The notes under the pieces were generated by a model. It worked only from the letters and a program-made list of their open reading frames with translations, searched no databases and had not been told where the DNA came from. A stretch of DNA of 64,000 nt from Streptomyces specialis (GTDB lineage: Bacteria > Actinomycetota > Actinomycetes > Streptomycetales > Streptomycetaceae): positions 176,944 to 240,943 of the forward strand of contig NZ_LN929895.1 in the NCBI RefSeq assembly GCF_001493375.1, given 5' to 3'. Within the stretch, counting starts at the first letter, position 1, and every line of letters begins with the position of its first letter. The position numbers and the translations under genes were made by a program. Positions 1-9,951 of the stretch are shown here, one piece after another.

Positions 1-995
1 GCGCTGCTGCTCGGCGCGGACGGACGGGTGCGCGGGGACGGCGACTTCGTCTTCTACAACCAGCCCCGGCACGCGTCCGGCGCCGTGCGGCACACGGGGA
101 AGCGGTCGGGGGCCGACGCGGTGGAGGTCGATCTCGCCGCCCTGGAGCCGGGCGTGGAGCGGGTGGTCCTCGCGGCCTCGGCGGACGGCGGGACGTTCGG
201 GCAGGTCAGCGGGTTGCGGCTGACGCTGTCGGACGCCGGGACCGGGGCGGAGGTCGCGGTGTTCGACATGGCGGCGACCACGGAGACGGCGTTTGTGAGC
301 GGCGAGCTGTACCGGCGGGCCGGCGCGTGGAAGTTCCGCGCGGTGGGCCAGGGGTACGCCTCCGGACCTGTCTCTTTTTCACATCTTCCCGCCCCCGAGA
401 CCGGCAGGAAACTCGTTTGCCGTCTTTTGCTTTTAAACCAACAACCTACACAACTAAACATATAATATATATCTGCTCACTGAAACAATTAAAACGTCAT
501 GCACGTGATATTTCAGTGAGCAGATATATATTATATGTTTAGTTGTGTAGGTTGTTGGTTTAAAAGCAAAAGACGGCAAACGAGTTTCCTGCCGGTCTCG
601 GGGGCGGGGAGATGTGAAAAAGAGACAGGTCCGGAGGCGTACCCCTGGCCCACCGCGCGGAACTTCCACGCGCCGGCCCGCCGGTACAGCTCGCCGCTCA
701 CAAACGCCGTCTCCGTGGTCGCCGCCATGTCGAACACCGCGACCTCCGCCCCGGTCCCGGCGTCCGACAGCGTCAGCCGCAACCCGCTGACCTGCCCGAA
801 CGTCCCGCCGTCCGCCGAGGCCGCGAGGACCACCCGCTCCACGCCCGGCTCCAGGGCGGCGAGATCGACCTCCACCGCGTCGGCCCCCGACCGCTTCCCC
901 GTGTGCCGCACGGCGCCGGACGCGTGCCGGGGCTGGTTGTAGAAGACGAAGTCGCCGTCCCCGCGCACCCGTCCGTCCGCGCCGAGCAGCAGCGC
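1..995. repeat. Artificial inverted repeat around sequencing adapter
   Basis: Bases 1-483 are the reverse complement of 513-995 (p pairs with 996-p). Both arms carry the same terD segment and then Nextera-like adapter sequence (368-430, mirrored at 566-628). The arms meet in an AT-rich centre (about 443-553) unlike the rest of the window. The adapter part resembles CTGTCTCTTATACACATCT followed by the i7 end of the read-through adapter. Such a perfect palindrome at a contig end is a library or assembly artefact, not a genomic repeat. Only the part from about 629 rightwards should be read as genome. Confidence 0.93.
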
Positions 996-1109
996 CGACG
1001 CGTCCACGTCCGGCGTCCCCGCACCGCCCACCGACCACGACAACACCGCGCGCACCGACGCGGCACCCACCGGAACGTTCGCACCCTTGCTGAGGGACAT
1101 GGCAGTCAT
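629..1109 (-). CDS. TerD-family protein, C-terminus cut by adapter
   Basis: The protein begins [14 protein letters not shown] and continues with the TerD pattern: [29 protein letters not shown]-like [31 protein letters not shown]. TerD domains bind calcium and occur in tellurite and stress-response loci; in streptomycetes several paralogues affect growth and differentiation. The Asp-rich metal-binding loop (DVDASA) is present. ATG at 1109 or 1100 is a likelier start than the GTG at 1142, because the family starts at MSLSKG. The reading frame runs into adapter at 628, so roughly the last dozen residues of the usual ~190-aa domain are missing. The copy at 1-367 on the other strand is the mirror artefact, not a second gene. 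Confidence 0.85.
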
Positions 1110-1149
1110 GCGGCCAAGTGTGCCCGAGGGGACCGGCGTCACGGCCCCG

Positions 1150-1178
1150 GACCGTCGTGGAGCGGGGCCACGACGGTC
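1150..1178 (-). terminator. Stem-loop after thiC
   Basis: A perfect 11-bp inverted repeat (GACCGTCGTGG / CCACGACGGTC) with a 7-nt loop starts about 25 bases past the thiC stop. No U-tract follows, which is common for Streptomyces terminators. It probably ends thiC transcription. Confidence 0.55.
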
Positions 1179-1203
1179 GGGGCGGGCCGCGCGACGCCGG
1201 TGG

Positions 1204-2944
<1,741 letters not shown>

Positions 2945-3026
2945 ATGTGCGAATCGCGCCACCCACGCTAACGGCACACCGGACCGGCTGAACAGAGGGC
3001 CGGGCCTTTTACGCGATGATCGGAAC

Positions 3027-4313
3027 GTGACGGCACCCGAGGACAACCACCCCCACGCCCACGGGCACTCCCACGCGCACGCCCACCACCACGGCCCCGC
3101 CGCGCCGGTCTCGGCCCACCTGCGGCGGGTGATAGCGGCGGTGCTCATCCCGTTCGCGGTCGTGATGGTGGCCGGCCTGGTGGTGCTGTGGCCCGGCGGC
3201 GCGCCGGAGCAGGACGAGCACACCGGCGTCGGCTTCGACCAGCAGCACGAACGCGCCCGCGTGACCGAGGTCACCGAGGTCCCGTGCGAGGACGTCGGCG
3301 TGCAGGTCCCCCAGGGCGTCGAGGGCGCCTGCCAGCGGGCGACCGTCGAGGTGACGTCGGGACCGGACACCGGGCGCGTCTTCGAGGAGATCGTGCCCCC
3401 GGACGCCACCCAGCGGTACGAGTCCGGCCAGGGGGTGATCGTGGCCTACGCGCCGGACGCGCCGGAGGAGTTGCAGTACAGCGTCACGGACGTGGAACGG
3501 AAGGCCCCGATGCTGCTGCTGGCCGGGATCTTCGCGCTCGCGGTCGTCGCGGTCGGGCGGCTGCGCGGGCTGCTGGCGCTGGCCGGGCTGGTGGTGAGCT
3601 TCGTCGTGCTGACGCTGTTCATCCTCCCGGCCATCCTGCACGGCTCGAACCCGCTGCTGGTGGCGGTGATCGGCGGCAGCGTGATCATGCTGGTCACGCT
3701 CTACCTGTGCCACGGCGTCAACGCCCGCACGTCGGTCGCCGTGCTCGGCACGCTGGTGTCGCTGCTGCTGATCGGCGTGCTGGGCTCGCTGTTCATGGAC
3801 TGGGCGCACCTGACGGGCAACACCGACGACCAGACCGGCCTGGTGCACAGCCTCTACCCCGGCATCGAGATCCAGGGCCTGCTGCTCGCAGGGATCCTCA
3901 TCGGGTCCCTGGGCGTGCTGGACGATGTGACGGTGACCCAGACGTCCGCCGTCTGGGAGCTGAAGCAGGCCGAGCCGGGCGCGAGCTGGCGGCGGCTGTA
4001 CCGGGCCGGGATGCGCATCGGCCGCGACCACATCGCCTCGGTGGTGAACACGCTGGTGCTGGCCTACGCGGGCGCCGCCCTCCCCCTGCTCCTGCTGTTC
4101 ACGATCGCACAGAGCAGCGTCGGGACCGTCGCGTTCAGCGAGCTGGTGGCGGAGGAGATCGTCAGGACGCTGGTGGGCTCGGTGGGCCTGGTGGCGTCCG
4201 TGCCGGTGACCACCGTGCTCGCGGCACTGGTGGTGAACGCGGACCGGCACCCGGCCCCGGGCGCGGGAGGGGCCGCTACCAGCCGCCACCGGAGGAGGGC
4301 GAGGAAGAGGTGA
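3027..4313 (+). CDS. YibE/F-family integral membrane protein
   Basis: A 428-aa protein starting at GTG 3027. A His-rich cytosolic tail (HPHAHGHSHAHAHHHG, residues 8-23) is followed by a first membrane helix (about 36-55) and an extracytoplasmic domain (about 56-155). A block of seven or more hydrophobic helices makes up the YibE/F domain, including LLGVLDDVTVTQ-like GSLGVLDDVTVTQTSAVWEL. The family is multipass and functionally uncharacterised. The His-rich tail hints at metal handling but this is inference. The C-terminus overlaps the convergent DUF5326 gene by 38 bp. The upstream in-frame extension was rejected because it crosses the thiC promoter region. Confidence 0.9.
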   Translation: MTAPEDNHPHAHGHSHAHAHHHGPAAPVSAHLRRVIAAVLIPFAVVMVAGLVVLWPGGAPEQDEHTGVGFDQQHERARVTEVTEVPCEDVGVQVPQGVEGACQRATVEVTSGPDTGRVFEEIVPPDATQRYESGQGVIVAYAPDAPEELQYSVTDVERKAPMLLLAGIFALAVVAVGRLRGLLALAGLVVSFVVLTLFILPAILHGSNPLLVAVIGGSVIMLVTLYLCHGVNARTSVAVLGTLVSLLLIGVLGSLFMDWAHLTGNTDDQTGLVHSLYPGIEIQGLLLAGILIGSLGVLDDVTVTQTSAVWELKQAEPGASWRRLYRAGMRIGRDHIASVVNTLVLAYAGAALPLLLLFTIAQSSVGTVAFSELVAEEIVRTLVGSVGLVASVPVTTVLAALVVNADRHPAPGAGGAATSRHRRRARKR

Positions 4314-4491
4314 CCTTGCGGACCAGGTAGATCAGCCCGGCCACCACGGCGACGCCGAGCAGGACCCGGAACACCACGGCGACCAGCCATGCCACCACGC
4401 CGGCCAGCAGGACGCCGAAGACGACGAGCGCGGCGGCGGGGAGGGCGACCCACCGCAGCCACCACGGCAGGGTCATGAACGCCTTCTTCAT
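4276..4491 (-). CDS. DUF5326 small membrane protein
   Basis: A 71-aa protein beginning MKKAFMTLPWWLRWVALPA, with two hydrophobic segments and a basic-serine tail (VRKVTSSSPSSGGGW). This pattern matches the Streptomyces DUF5326 family of tiny double-spanning proteins with unknown role. A longer in-frame extension upstream lacks conservation-type features, so ATG 4491 is preferred. The gene converges with and slightly overlaps the YibE/F gene. Confidence 0.8.
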   Translation of the reverse strand: MKKAFMTLPWWLRWVALPAAALVVFGVLLAGVVAWLVAVVFRVLLGVAVVAGLIYLVRKVTSSSPSSGGGW

Positions 4492-4649
4492 CGCCACGGC
4501 TCCCTCTCCCGCCCCCGGTTGTCCAGTGCCCCGCACTGCTGTCGATGCCGTCGATGCTAAGCGCGCCGGACCCGCGCCGGGAGGGCGGACGGCCCCGGTC
4601 CTCCCCTGACCGTCCCCTGAGCGCGACCCTGAGAAGGGGCCCGGGAAGG

Positions 4650-4967
4650 TCACCCCTCGGGCGGCGAGAAGACCACCATGACCCGCAGGTCCTCGGCGAT
4701 GTGGTGGAACCTGGCCGGCGTCCCGGCCGGCACGTAGACCACGCTGCCGCGCGCCACGGTGGTCGTCTCGGCGCCGACCGTCATCGACGCCCGGCCGCTG
4801 ACGACGAAGTGGAGCGTGTCCTGCGGGTGCGGGCGCTGCGTGTCCTGCTGCCCGGCACCCAGCGCGTAGAGCCCCGCCGAAAGGTTGCGTTCGCGAAGAA
4901 AACGGAGGTAGGCGCCGTCGTTCGCGATCCGCTCCGCCTCCAGCAGGTCCAGCCGGAACTCCTTCAT
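4650..4967 (-). CDS. Single-domain cupin protein
   Basis: A 105-aa protein (MKEFRLDLLEAERI...) with one cupin fold. The first cupin half includes HPQDTLHFVVSGRASMTVG and the second PAGTPARFHHI. Only some of the usual metal-binding His/Glu residues are evident, so catalysis is uncertain. Small cupins of this type bind a metal or small ligand. The start at 4967 fits the downstream beta-rich fold. It is transcribed away from the phage-holin-family gene that starts 48 bp further on, so the two share a promoter region. Confidence 0.8.
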   Translation of the reverse strand: MKEFRLDLLEAERIANDGAYLRFLRERNLSAGLYALGAGQQDTQRPHPQDTLHFVVSGRASMTVGAETTTVARGSVVYVPAGTPARFHHIAEDLRVMVVFSPPEG

Positions 4968-5015
4968 CGCGCCCAGTCCCCTTGCGCCCGTGCGGCCATC
5001 TGAAACGATCTCTCT

Positions 5016-5387
5016 ATGACAAGCATCCTGTTCCGGTTCGTCGCCAACGCCGTGGCGCTGGCAGCCGCCGTCTGGCTGGTGGGCGGCATCGCCCTCGGCG
5101 ACGACGACGCCGGCGACGGCGGCAAGACCGCCACCCTGCTCGTCGTCGCGCTGATCTTCGGCGCGGTGAATCTGATCGTCAAGCCTCTCGTGACGTTCCT
5201 GACCCTGCCGCTGGTCATCCTGTCCCTCGGTCTGTTCACGCTGGTGATCAACGCCCTGATGCTGATGCTGACCGACGCGCTCGCGGGCGACCGCTTCGAG
5301 GTCGACGGCTTCTGGCCGGCCCTGCTGGGCGGCCTGATCATCTCCATCGTGTCGTGGGCGGTCAACATGGTGCTGGACAGTGACTGA
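5016..5387 (+). CDS. Phage holin family (4-TMS) membrane protein
   Basis: A 123-aa protein with four predicted membrane helices. It includes the family signature FGAVNLIVKPLVTFLTLPL and a repeated short hydrophobic hairpin, as in the mycobacterial-type four-helix holin superfamily (PF04020). In actinomycetes these are chromosomal genes of unknown function, not evidence of a prophage. The start ATG is at 5016. It is divergent from the cupin gene and followed 39 bp later by the PLP enzyme. Confidence 0.88.
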   Translation: MTSILFRFVANAVALAAAVWLVGGIALGDDDAGDGGKTATLLVVALIFGAVNLIVKPLVTFLTLPLVILSLGLFTLVINALMLMLTDALAGDRFEVDGFWPALLGGLIISIVSWAVNMVLDSD

Positions 5388-5426
5388 CCGCCGCGCCGCA
5401 CGGCGGGCCGACACCGGGCGGGGCCG

Positions 5427-6608
5427 ATGACCGGGGACGGGACCCGCGCGGTGCGGGCCGGGCTGCCGGAGGCGGAGCCCTACGGGCCGCCCATGCCGGG
5501 GCCGGTGCTCGCCTCCCACTTCCACCTTCCGGGCGACCCGGCCGTCGCCCCCTACGGCTACGGCCGGGAGGGCAACCCGACCTGGACCGGTCTGGAGCGG
5601 GCCATCGCCGAGCTGGAGTCCCCCGGCCAGGAGGCGCATGCCGTCGTCTTCCCGTCCGGCATGGCCGCCACCTCCGCCGTCCTCACCGGGCTGCTGCGGC
5701 CGGGCGAGACCGCCGTGCTGCCGTCCGACGGCTATCAGCTCCTGGCCCGCGTGCGCGACCGGCTGGCGGAGTCCGGCGTCCACGTCCGCACGGCCCCCAC
5801 CGACGACGACGCCCAGCTCGCCGCCCTCGCCGCCGACGACCGGGACGGTTCCAGGCCCGGTGCGCCGAGGCTGCTGTGGCTGGAGACCCCCGCCAACCCC
5901 GGTCTCGACGTCTGCGACATCCGCCGCCTGGCCGACGCCGCCCACGGCCGCGGCACGCTCGTCGCCGTGGACAACACGCTGGCCACCCCGCTCGGGCAGC
6001 GCCCGCTCGACCTGGGCGCCGACCTGTCCGTGGCCAGCGGCAGCAAGGCCCTCAACGGCCACGGCGACGTGCTGCTCGGCTACGTCGTCACCCGCGACGC
6101 GGAGCTGGCCGCCGTGATCCGGCGGTGGCGCACCACCACCGGCGCGATCCTCGGCCCGATGGAGGCGTGGCTCGCCCACCGGGGGCTCGCCACGATCCAC
6201 CTGCGGGTGGAGCGCCAGCGGACGAACGCGCTGGCCGTCGCCGCCGCGCTCCGCGAGGCGCCCGACGTGACGGGGCTGCGGCACCCGGGGCTGCCCGACG
6301 ACCCCGGGCATGCCGTGGCCGCGCGCCAGATGCGGTCGTTCGGCTGCGTCGTCTCGTTCGTCCTGCCGGACCGGGAGCACGCCGAACGGTTCCTCGCGGC
6401 GCTGCGCCTGGTGGACGACGCGACGAGTTTCGGCGGCGTCCGCTCGACGGCCGAACGGCGCGGCCGGTGGGGCGGTGACGCGGTGCCCGAGGGCTTCGTC
6501 CGGCTCGCGGTCGGGGTGGAGGACCCGGAGGATCTCGTCGCCGACGTACGGCGGGCCCTGGCGGCGGCGCGGACGGAGGTTTCACCGGGGACGCGCGGGG
6601 CCACATGA
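5427..6608 (+). CDS. Cystathionine gamma-lyase/synthase-type PLP enzyme
   Basis: A 393-aa Cys/Met-metabolism PLP-dependent enzyme (fold type I). Visible motifs are YGYGREGNPT (cofactor and phosphate contacts, about 43-52), FPSGMAATSAVL (75-86), LLWLETPANPGL (149-160), VDNTLATP (181-188) and the Schiff-base lysine K207 in SGSKALNGHGDV. It acts in transsulfuration; whether it cleaves cystathionine or forms it cannot be read from sequence. Length is typical. Its stop overlaps the Nudix start (ATGA), so the two are translationally coupled. Confidence 0.9.
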   Translation: MTGDGTRAVRAGLPEAEPYGPPMPGPVLASHFHLPGDPAVAPYGYGREGNPTWTGLERAIAELESPGQEAHAVVFPSGMAATSAVLTGLLRPGETAVLPSDGYQLLARVRDRLAESGVHVRTAPTDDDAQLAALAADDRDGSRPGAPRLLWLETPANPGLDVCDIRRLADAAHGRGTLVAVDNTLATPLGQRPLDLGADLSVASGSKALNGHGDVLLGYVVTRDAELAAVIRRWRTTTGAILGPMEAWLAHRGLATIHLRVERQRTNALAVAAALREAPDVTGLRHPGLPDDPGHAVAARQMRSFGCVVSFVLPDREHAERFLAALRLVDDATSFGGVRSTAERRGRWGGDAVPEGFVRLAVGVEDPEDLVADVRRALAAARTEVSPGTRGAT

Positions 6609-7108
6609 CTGGCATGACCCCAGCACAACCCGTGGTCAAGCGCACCGCGCGCGCCATCCTCCTCGACGAGGCGGACCGTCTCGTCGTCATCAAGCGGACC
6701 AAGCCGGGCCGCCCGCCGTACTGGATCACGCCGGGCGGCGGTGTCGAGCCGACGGACGCCACCGTGCTGGACGCCCTGCACCGCGAGGTGTTCGAGGAGC
6801 TGGGCGCCGAGATCACCGACGTGGTCCCGGCGTTCGTGGACACCGTGCCGTGCACCCAGGACGACGGGGACGGCCTGCCGCCCGGCCTGAAGGTGCAGCA
6901 TTTCTTCGTCTGCCGGCTCGTCTCCATGGACCTGTCGCTGCGGCACGGGCCCGAGGTGGAGGCGCCGCGCGGCACGTACGAGATCGTGCGGCTGCCGTTC
7001 ACGCCCGAGGGGCTGGCCTCGGTCGATGTCGTGCCGTCCTCGCTCAGCCGCTACCTGGCGGCGAACGTCCCCGGCATCCGCGCCCTGCTCGCCCGCGACT
7101 TCGCCTGA
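6605..7108 (+). CDS. Nudix hydrolase
   Basis: A 167-aa Nudix protein. The Nudix box is seen as GGGVEPTDATVLDALHREVF followed by EELGAE, with the REVFEEL metal-binding glutamates intact. Before it comes the usual RAILLDEADRLVVIKR strand pair. Nudix enzymes hydrolyse nucleoside diphosphates linked to another moiety; the substrate is unknown. The ATG at 6605 overlaps the previous stop codon; a second in-frame ATG at 6614 is an alternative. Confidence 0.92.
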   Translation: MTGMTPAQPVVKRTARAILLDEADRLVVIKRTKPGRPPYWITPGGGVEPTDATVLDALHREVFEELGAEITDVVPAFVDTVPCTQDDGDGLPPGLKVQHFFVCRLVSMDLSLRHGPEVEAPRGTYEIVRLPFTPEGLASVDVVPSSLSRYLAANVPGIRALLARDFA

Positions 7109-7140
7109 CGCCGCACGGCCCCCGCGCCTCGGCCTCAGCC

Positions 7141-7974
7141 TCAGCCGAACCAGCCGCCCGACGACCCGCCGGCCCCCGCGCCCCGGCGTCGCGCCAGTTC
7201 CAGCGCGCGCCGCGCCTCCTCGCGCCACGCCTCCGCGTCCGGTGGCCGGGGCGCCCGCTCCTGGGCCGCGCCCGGGGCGGCGGCGGGCACGGACCGGCCG
7301 TGCAGCTCGCGGGTGCGGCGCACCTGGGCCTCGCGGGCGGCGCCGAAGAAGTCGCCGCCCTTGCGCTTGTGGTCGTCGGTGCCCCAGTCGCGGGCGGTGC
7401 CCCGGGCGGCCTTGACCAACCGCGGGATGTGCTTGGCGCAGTGGATGTACGCCTCCTCCACCTCGATCCGCACCCACAGCCCGGCGGCGCGGCCGGGCGC
7501 GGTGTCCCGGGGCAGTCCGGGGTGGGCGGCGCGGAGTTCGGCGTCGGGGACGATGGCGGCGCGGCCGTTGATGTGCAGGCCGATCCGGGCCCGGTCGAAG
7601 TCCATCAGGAGCAGGCCGGCCCACGGGTTCTCGGTGATGTTGCCCAGCGAGGCGTGCACCCCGTTGCCCCGGTACTCGGGGTAGGCGACGGCCTTCGGTC
7701 CCAGCACGTGCAGGAAGCCGGGCGGGCCGGCCCGGAAGCTGTTGTCGCACGCGCCGTGGCGGTCGGCGGTGGCCAGGAAGAACATCTCCTGCCGGGCGAC
7801 GAAGTCCCGCATGCGCTCGTTGAGATGGTCCAGGACCTGCTCGTCGTAGAAGCGGTCCGCGCGCTCCTCGGTGCCCAGCCGCCGCTGGAGGGCGTGCTCC
7901 CCGTCGCTGCCGGGACGGCGCTCCGCGTCCGTCCGCGTGGTCCCGCCCGTGCGTGAACTACCCATGCCTGACAT
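7141..7974 (-). CDS. PPOX-class FMN-binding pyridoxamine oxidase-like protein
   Basis: A 277-aa protein with a split-barrel flavin-binding domain: RQEMFFLATADRHGACDNSFR, then YPEYRGNGVHASLGNITENP and GLLLMDF. A conserved tail (IEVEEAYIHCAKHIPRL) follows, typical of the PPOX family whose members bind FMN or F420. The last ~70 residues are Ala/Arg-rich and poorly structured. It lies 9 bp after the flavohaemoglobin-like gene on the same strand, so they form an operon. That suggests a shared redox or nitrosative-stress role, which is inference. ATG 7965 is a possible alternative start. Confidence 0.88.
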   Translation of the reverse strand: MSGMGSSRTGGTTRTDAERRPGSDGEHALQRRLGTEERADRFYDEQVLDHLNERMRDFVARQEMFFLATADRHGACDNSFRAGPPGFLHVLGPKAVAYPEYRGNGVHASLGNITENPWAGLLLMDFDRARIGLHINGRAAIVPDAELRAAHPGLPRDTAPGRAAGLWVRIEVEEAYIHCAKHIPRLVKAARGTARDWGTDDHKRKGGDFFGAAREAQVRRTRELHGRSVPAAAPGAAQERAPRPPDAEAWREEARRALELARRRGAGAGGSSGGWFG

Positions 7975-7983
7975 GCCGTTGCT

Positions 7984-9192
7984 TCACTTCGCGCTTTCCG
8001 TGTGTCCCGTGCCCGCCTCGCCCGGGAAGTCGTGCCGTATCCGGTCCTCCGGGATGCCCGAGGACACCAGGGCCTCGACGCCCTTGCGGATCATCGGCGG
8101 TGGCCCGGACAGATAGCCGTCGAACTCCGGCCAGGGGCCGAACTTCCGCACCGCGTCCGGAAGTTGCCCGGAATAGCCGCGCGTCGCGTACTCGGCGACG
8201 ACCGGGCGCACCGCGAGCCACGGGTGCCGGCGTTCCAGGTCCTGGAGGTGGTCCAGGTCGTACAGTTCGGCGTCGCGGTTGGCGCCGAAGAACACCTCGA
8301 CCCGCCGCCGCCCGCCGTACTCGGCGGCCTCCTCGACCAGCGCCCTGATCGGCGCGATGCCGGTGCCGCCCCCGACGCAGAGCACGCCGTGCCCCGAGGA
8401 GTGGTCCAGGGTCATCGAACCGCCGGGCGGGCCGAGCCGCAGCACATCGCCGACCCGGGCGCGGTGCACCAGCGCCCGTGAGACCCAGCCCGCGGGCACG
8501 GCCTTGACGTGGAACGACAGCAGCCCGTCCGGGCGCGGACAGGACGCGAACGAGAAGCACCGCCACTCGCGCGGCCACCACGGCGTCTCCAGCGTGGTGT
8601 ACTGCCCGGCCCGGAACGGATACGGCTGGTCGGGGCGGACGGTGACCACGGCGACGTCGCTGGTGCGGCGCTCGTGTCCGACGATCTCGGCGTGCCACCA
8701 GGGCGGCGAGCGCAATTCGGCCTCGGCCGCGGCGTCGATCATGATCTGGGAGATCAGCGTGTACGCCCGCACCCACGCCGCCTCGGCGTCGGCGCCCCAG
8801 GAGGCGGGGGCGTAACGTTCCAGCGCGGCCATCAGGCACTCGCCGACGGTCGGATAGTGCTCGGGCCGGGTGCCGTATTTCCGGTGTCCCCGGCCGAGTT
8901 CGCACAGATAGTCCGTCAACGCGGCGCGGTCGTCGATGCGTTCGGCGGCGGTGAGAAGTGCCCTGAAGATCCGGTCGCGTTGGCCGGTCATGGCGACCGG
9001 GAACATGTCGCGCACTCCCGGGTCACGGACGAAGAGCAGCGCGTAGAAGTACGCGGTGGCCTCGTCCGCGAGCGGCCGGATCTCCGCGAGTGTGCGCCGG
9101 ATCACCATCGCGTCGGGCGATGGCGCGTTCTCCCTGTTTCCCTTGCCGTGTGCGGCCATGGTGGCACCGTCGCCGGCCGGTATCGCGGTCAT
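7984..9192 (-). CDS. Globin-reductase (flavohaemoglobin-like) protein
   Basis: A 402-aa two-part protein. The N-terminal globin domain (about 25-160) contains YFYALLFVRDPGVRDMFP and a likely proximal histidine in KYGTRPEHYPTVGECLM. The C-terminal reductase has an FAD site (PYPFRAGQYTTLETP, then WRCFSFAS in place of RxYS) and an NAD site (VLCVGGGTGIAPIRALVEEA). Such proteins detoxify nitric oxide to nitrate using NADH. The FAD motif FSFAS is a variant of RxYS, so cofactor binding may differ. ATG 9159 is an alternative start. It is the first gene of a two-gene operon with the PPOX protein. Confidence 0.88.
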   Translation of the reverse strand: MTAIPAGDGATMAAHGKGNRENAPSPDAMVIRRTLAEIRPLADEATAYFYALLFVRDPGVRDMFPVAMTGQRDRIFRALLTAAERIDDRAALTDYLCELGRGHRKYGTRPEHYPTVGECLMAALERYAPASWGADAEAAWVRAYTLISQIMIDAAAEAELRSPPWWHAEIVGHERRTSDVAVVTVRPDQPYPFRAGQYTTLETPWWPREWRCFSFASCPRPDGLLSFHVKAVPAGWVSRALVHRARVGDVLRLGPPGGSMTLDHSSGHGVLCVGGGTGIAPIRALVEEAAEYGGRRRVEVFFGANRDAELYDLDHLQDLERRHPWLAVRPVVAEYATRGYSGQLPDAVRKFGPWPEFDGYLSGPPPMIRKGVEALVSSGIPEDRIRHDFPGEAGTGHTESAK

Positions 9193-9420
9193 GCCCCTGC
9201 CTCGCCTCGATCAGCTCCCGGTCGCACAGCGTGTCAGCATGCTCACCCCGGGCGGGTGGTCAACCGGGAAACCCGCCGTCGAGCCCCGCGCCACCCATAA
9301 AATGAACGGCTTCGCGCCGCCCGGGCGCGTAATCGACCCTACCGTTATACGGCTGAGACACAAGCCCCCTCCTGGAACGTGAGGTTCGCGCGTTTTCCCC
9401 TGTTTCCTAGACTGCCGGTT

Positions 9421-9870
9421 ATGGATATCACTCTGCGGCAGGCGATTTCCGCGGACGTCCCCGAGATCGTCGCCATGCTGGCGGACGACATCCTCGGCGC
9501 GCGGCGCGAGAATCCCGCCGAACTCGACCCTTATCTGGCGGCGTTCGAGCGCATCGACGCCGATCCGAATCAGCTTCTGCTCGTCGGTGAGCGCGCGGGC
9601 CGCGTGGTGGGAACTTTGCAGCTCAGCATTCTGCACGGCCTGTCCCGGCGCGGTTCGTCCCGCGCGCTGATCGAGGCGGTCCGGGTGGCGGCGCCGGAAC
9701 GCGGCGCCGGGCTGGGCGGCGAGCTGATCCGGCAGGCGGTCGAGGAGGCGCGGCGGCGCGGCTGCGTCCTGGTGCAGCTCACCTCCGACGCGGCCAGGAC
9801 CGACGCGCACCGCTTCTACGAACGGCTGGGTTTCCGGGCGACGCACGTCGGTTTCAAGCTGGCGCTGTGA
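9421..9870 (+). CDS. GNAT acetyltransferase
   Basis: A 149-aa single-domain N-acetyltransferase. It has the acetyl-CoA P-loop (VRVAAPERGAGLGGELI, following the Q/RxxGxG/A pattern) and the C-terminal RTDAHRFYERLGFRATHVGF typical of small GNATs. The start is placed at ATG 9421, because the upstream in-frame stretch has no family similarity. The substrate is unknown. The 228 bp between this and the divergent globin gene should hold both promoters. Confidence 0.9.
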   Translation: MDITLRQAISADVPEIVAMLADDILGARRENPAELDPYLAAFERIDADPNQLLLVGERAGRVVGTLQLSILHGLSRRGSSRALIEAVRVAAPERGAGLGGELIRQAVEEARRRGCVLVQLTSDAARTDAHRFYERLGFRATHVGFKLAL

Positions 9871-9951
9871 CCGGATTCACGTCCCCTTTTTCCCCGGCGA
9901 GCGGTGGAAAAGGGGTCGCCCGGGGGTGGCCGGTCGGTCACGCTTGAGGCC

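Noticed and set aside
28..465. Second terD-like gene on the plus strand
   Set aside because: It is the exact mirror of the minus-strand gene and ends in adapter; artefact of the palindrome.
41..465. AT-rich hairpin as transposon end or origin
   Set aside because: Symmetry continues through adapter sequence and coding DNA, so it is artificial.
5016..5387. Prophage (holin gene)
   Set aside because: The family is chromosomal in actinomycetes; no other phage genes nearby.
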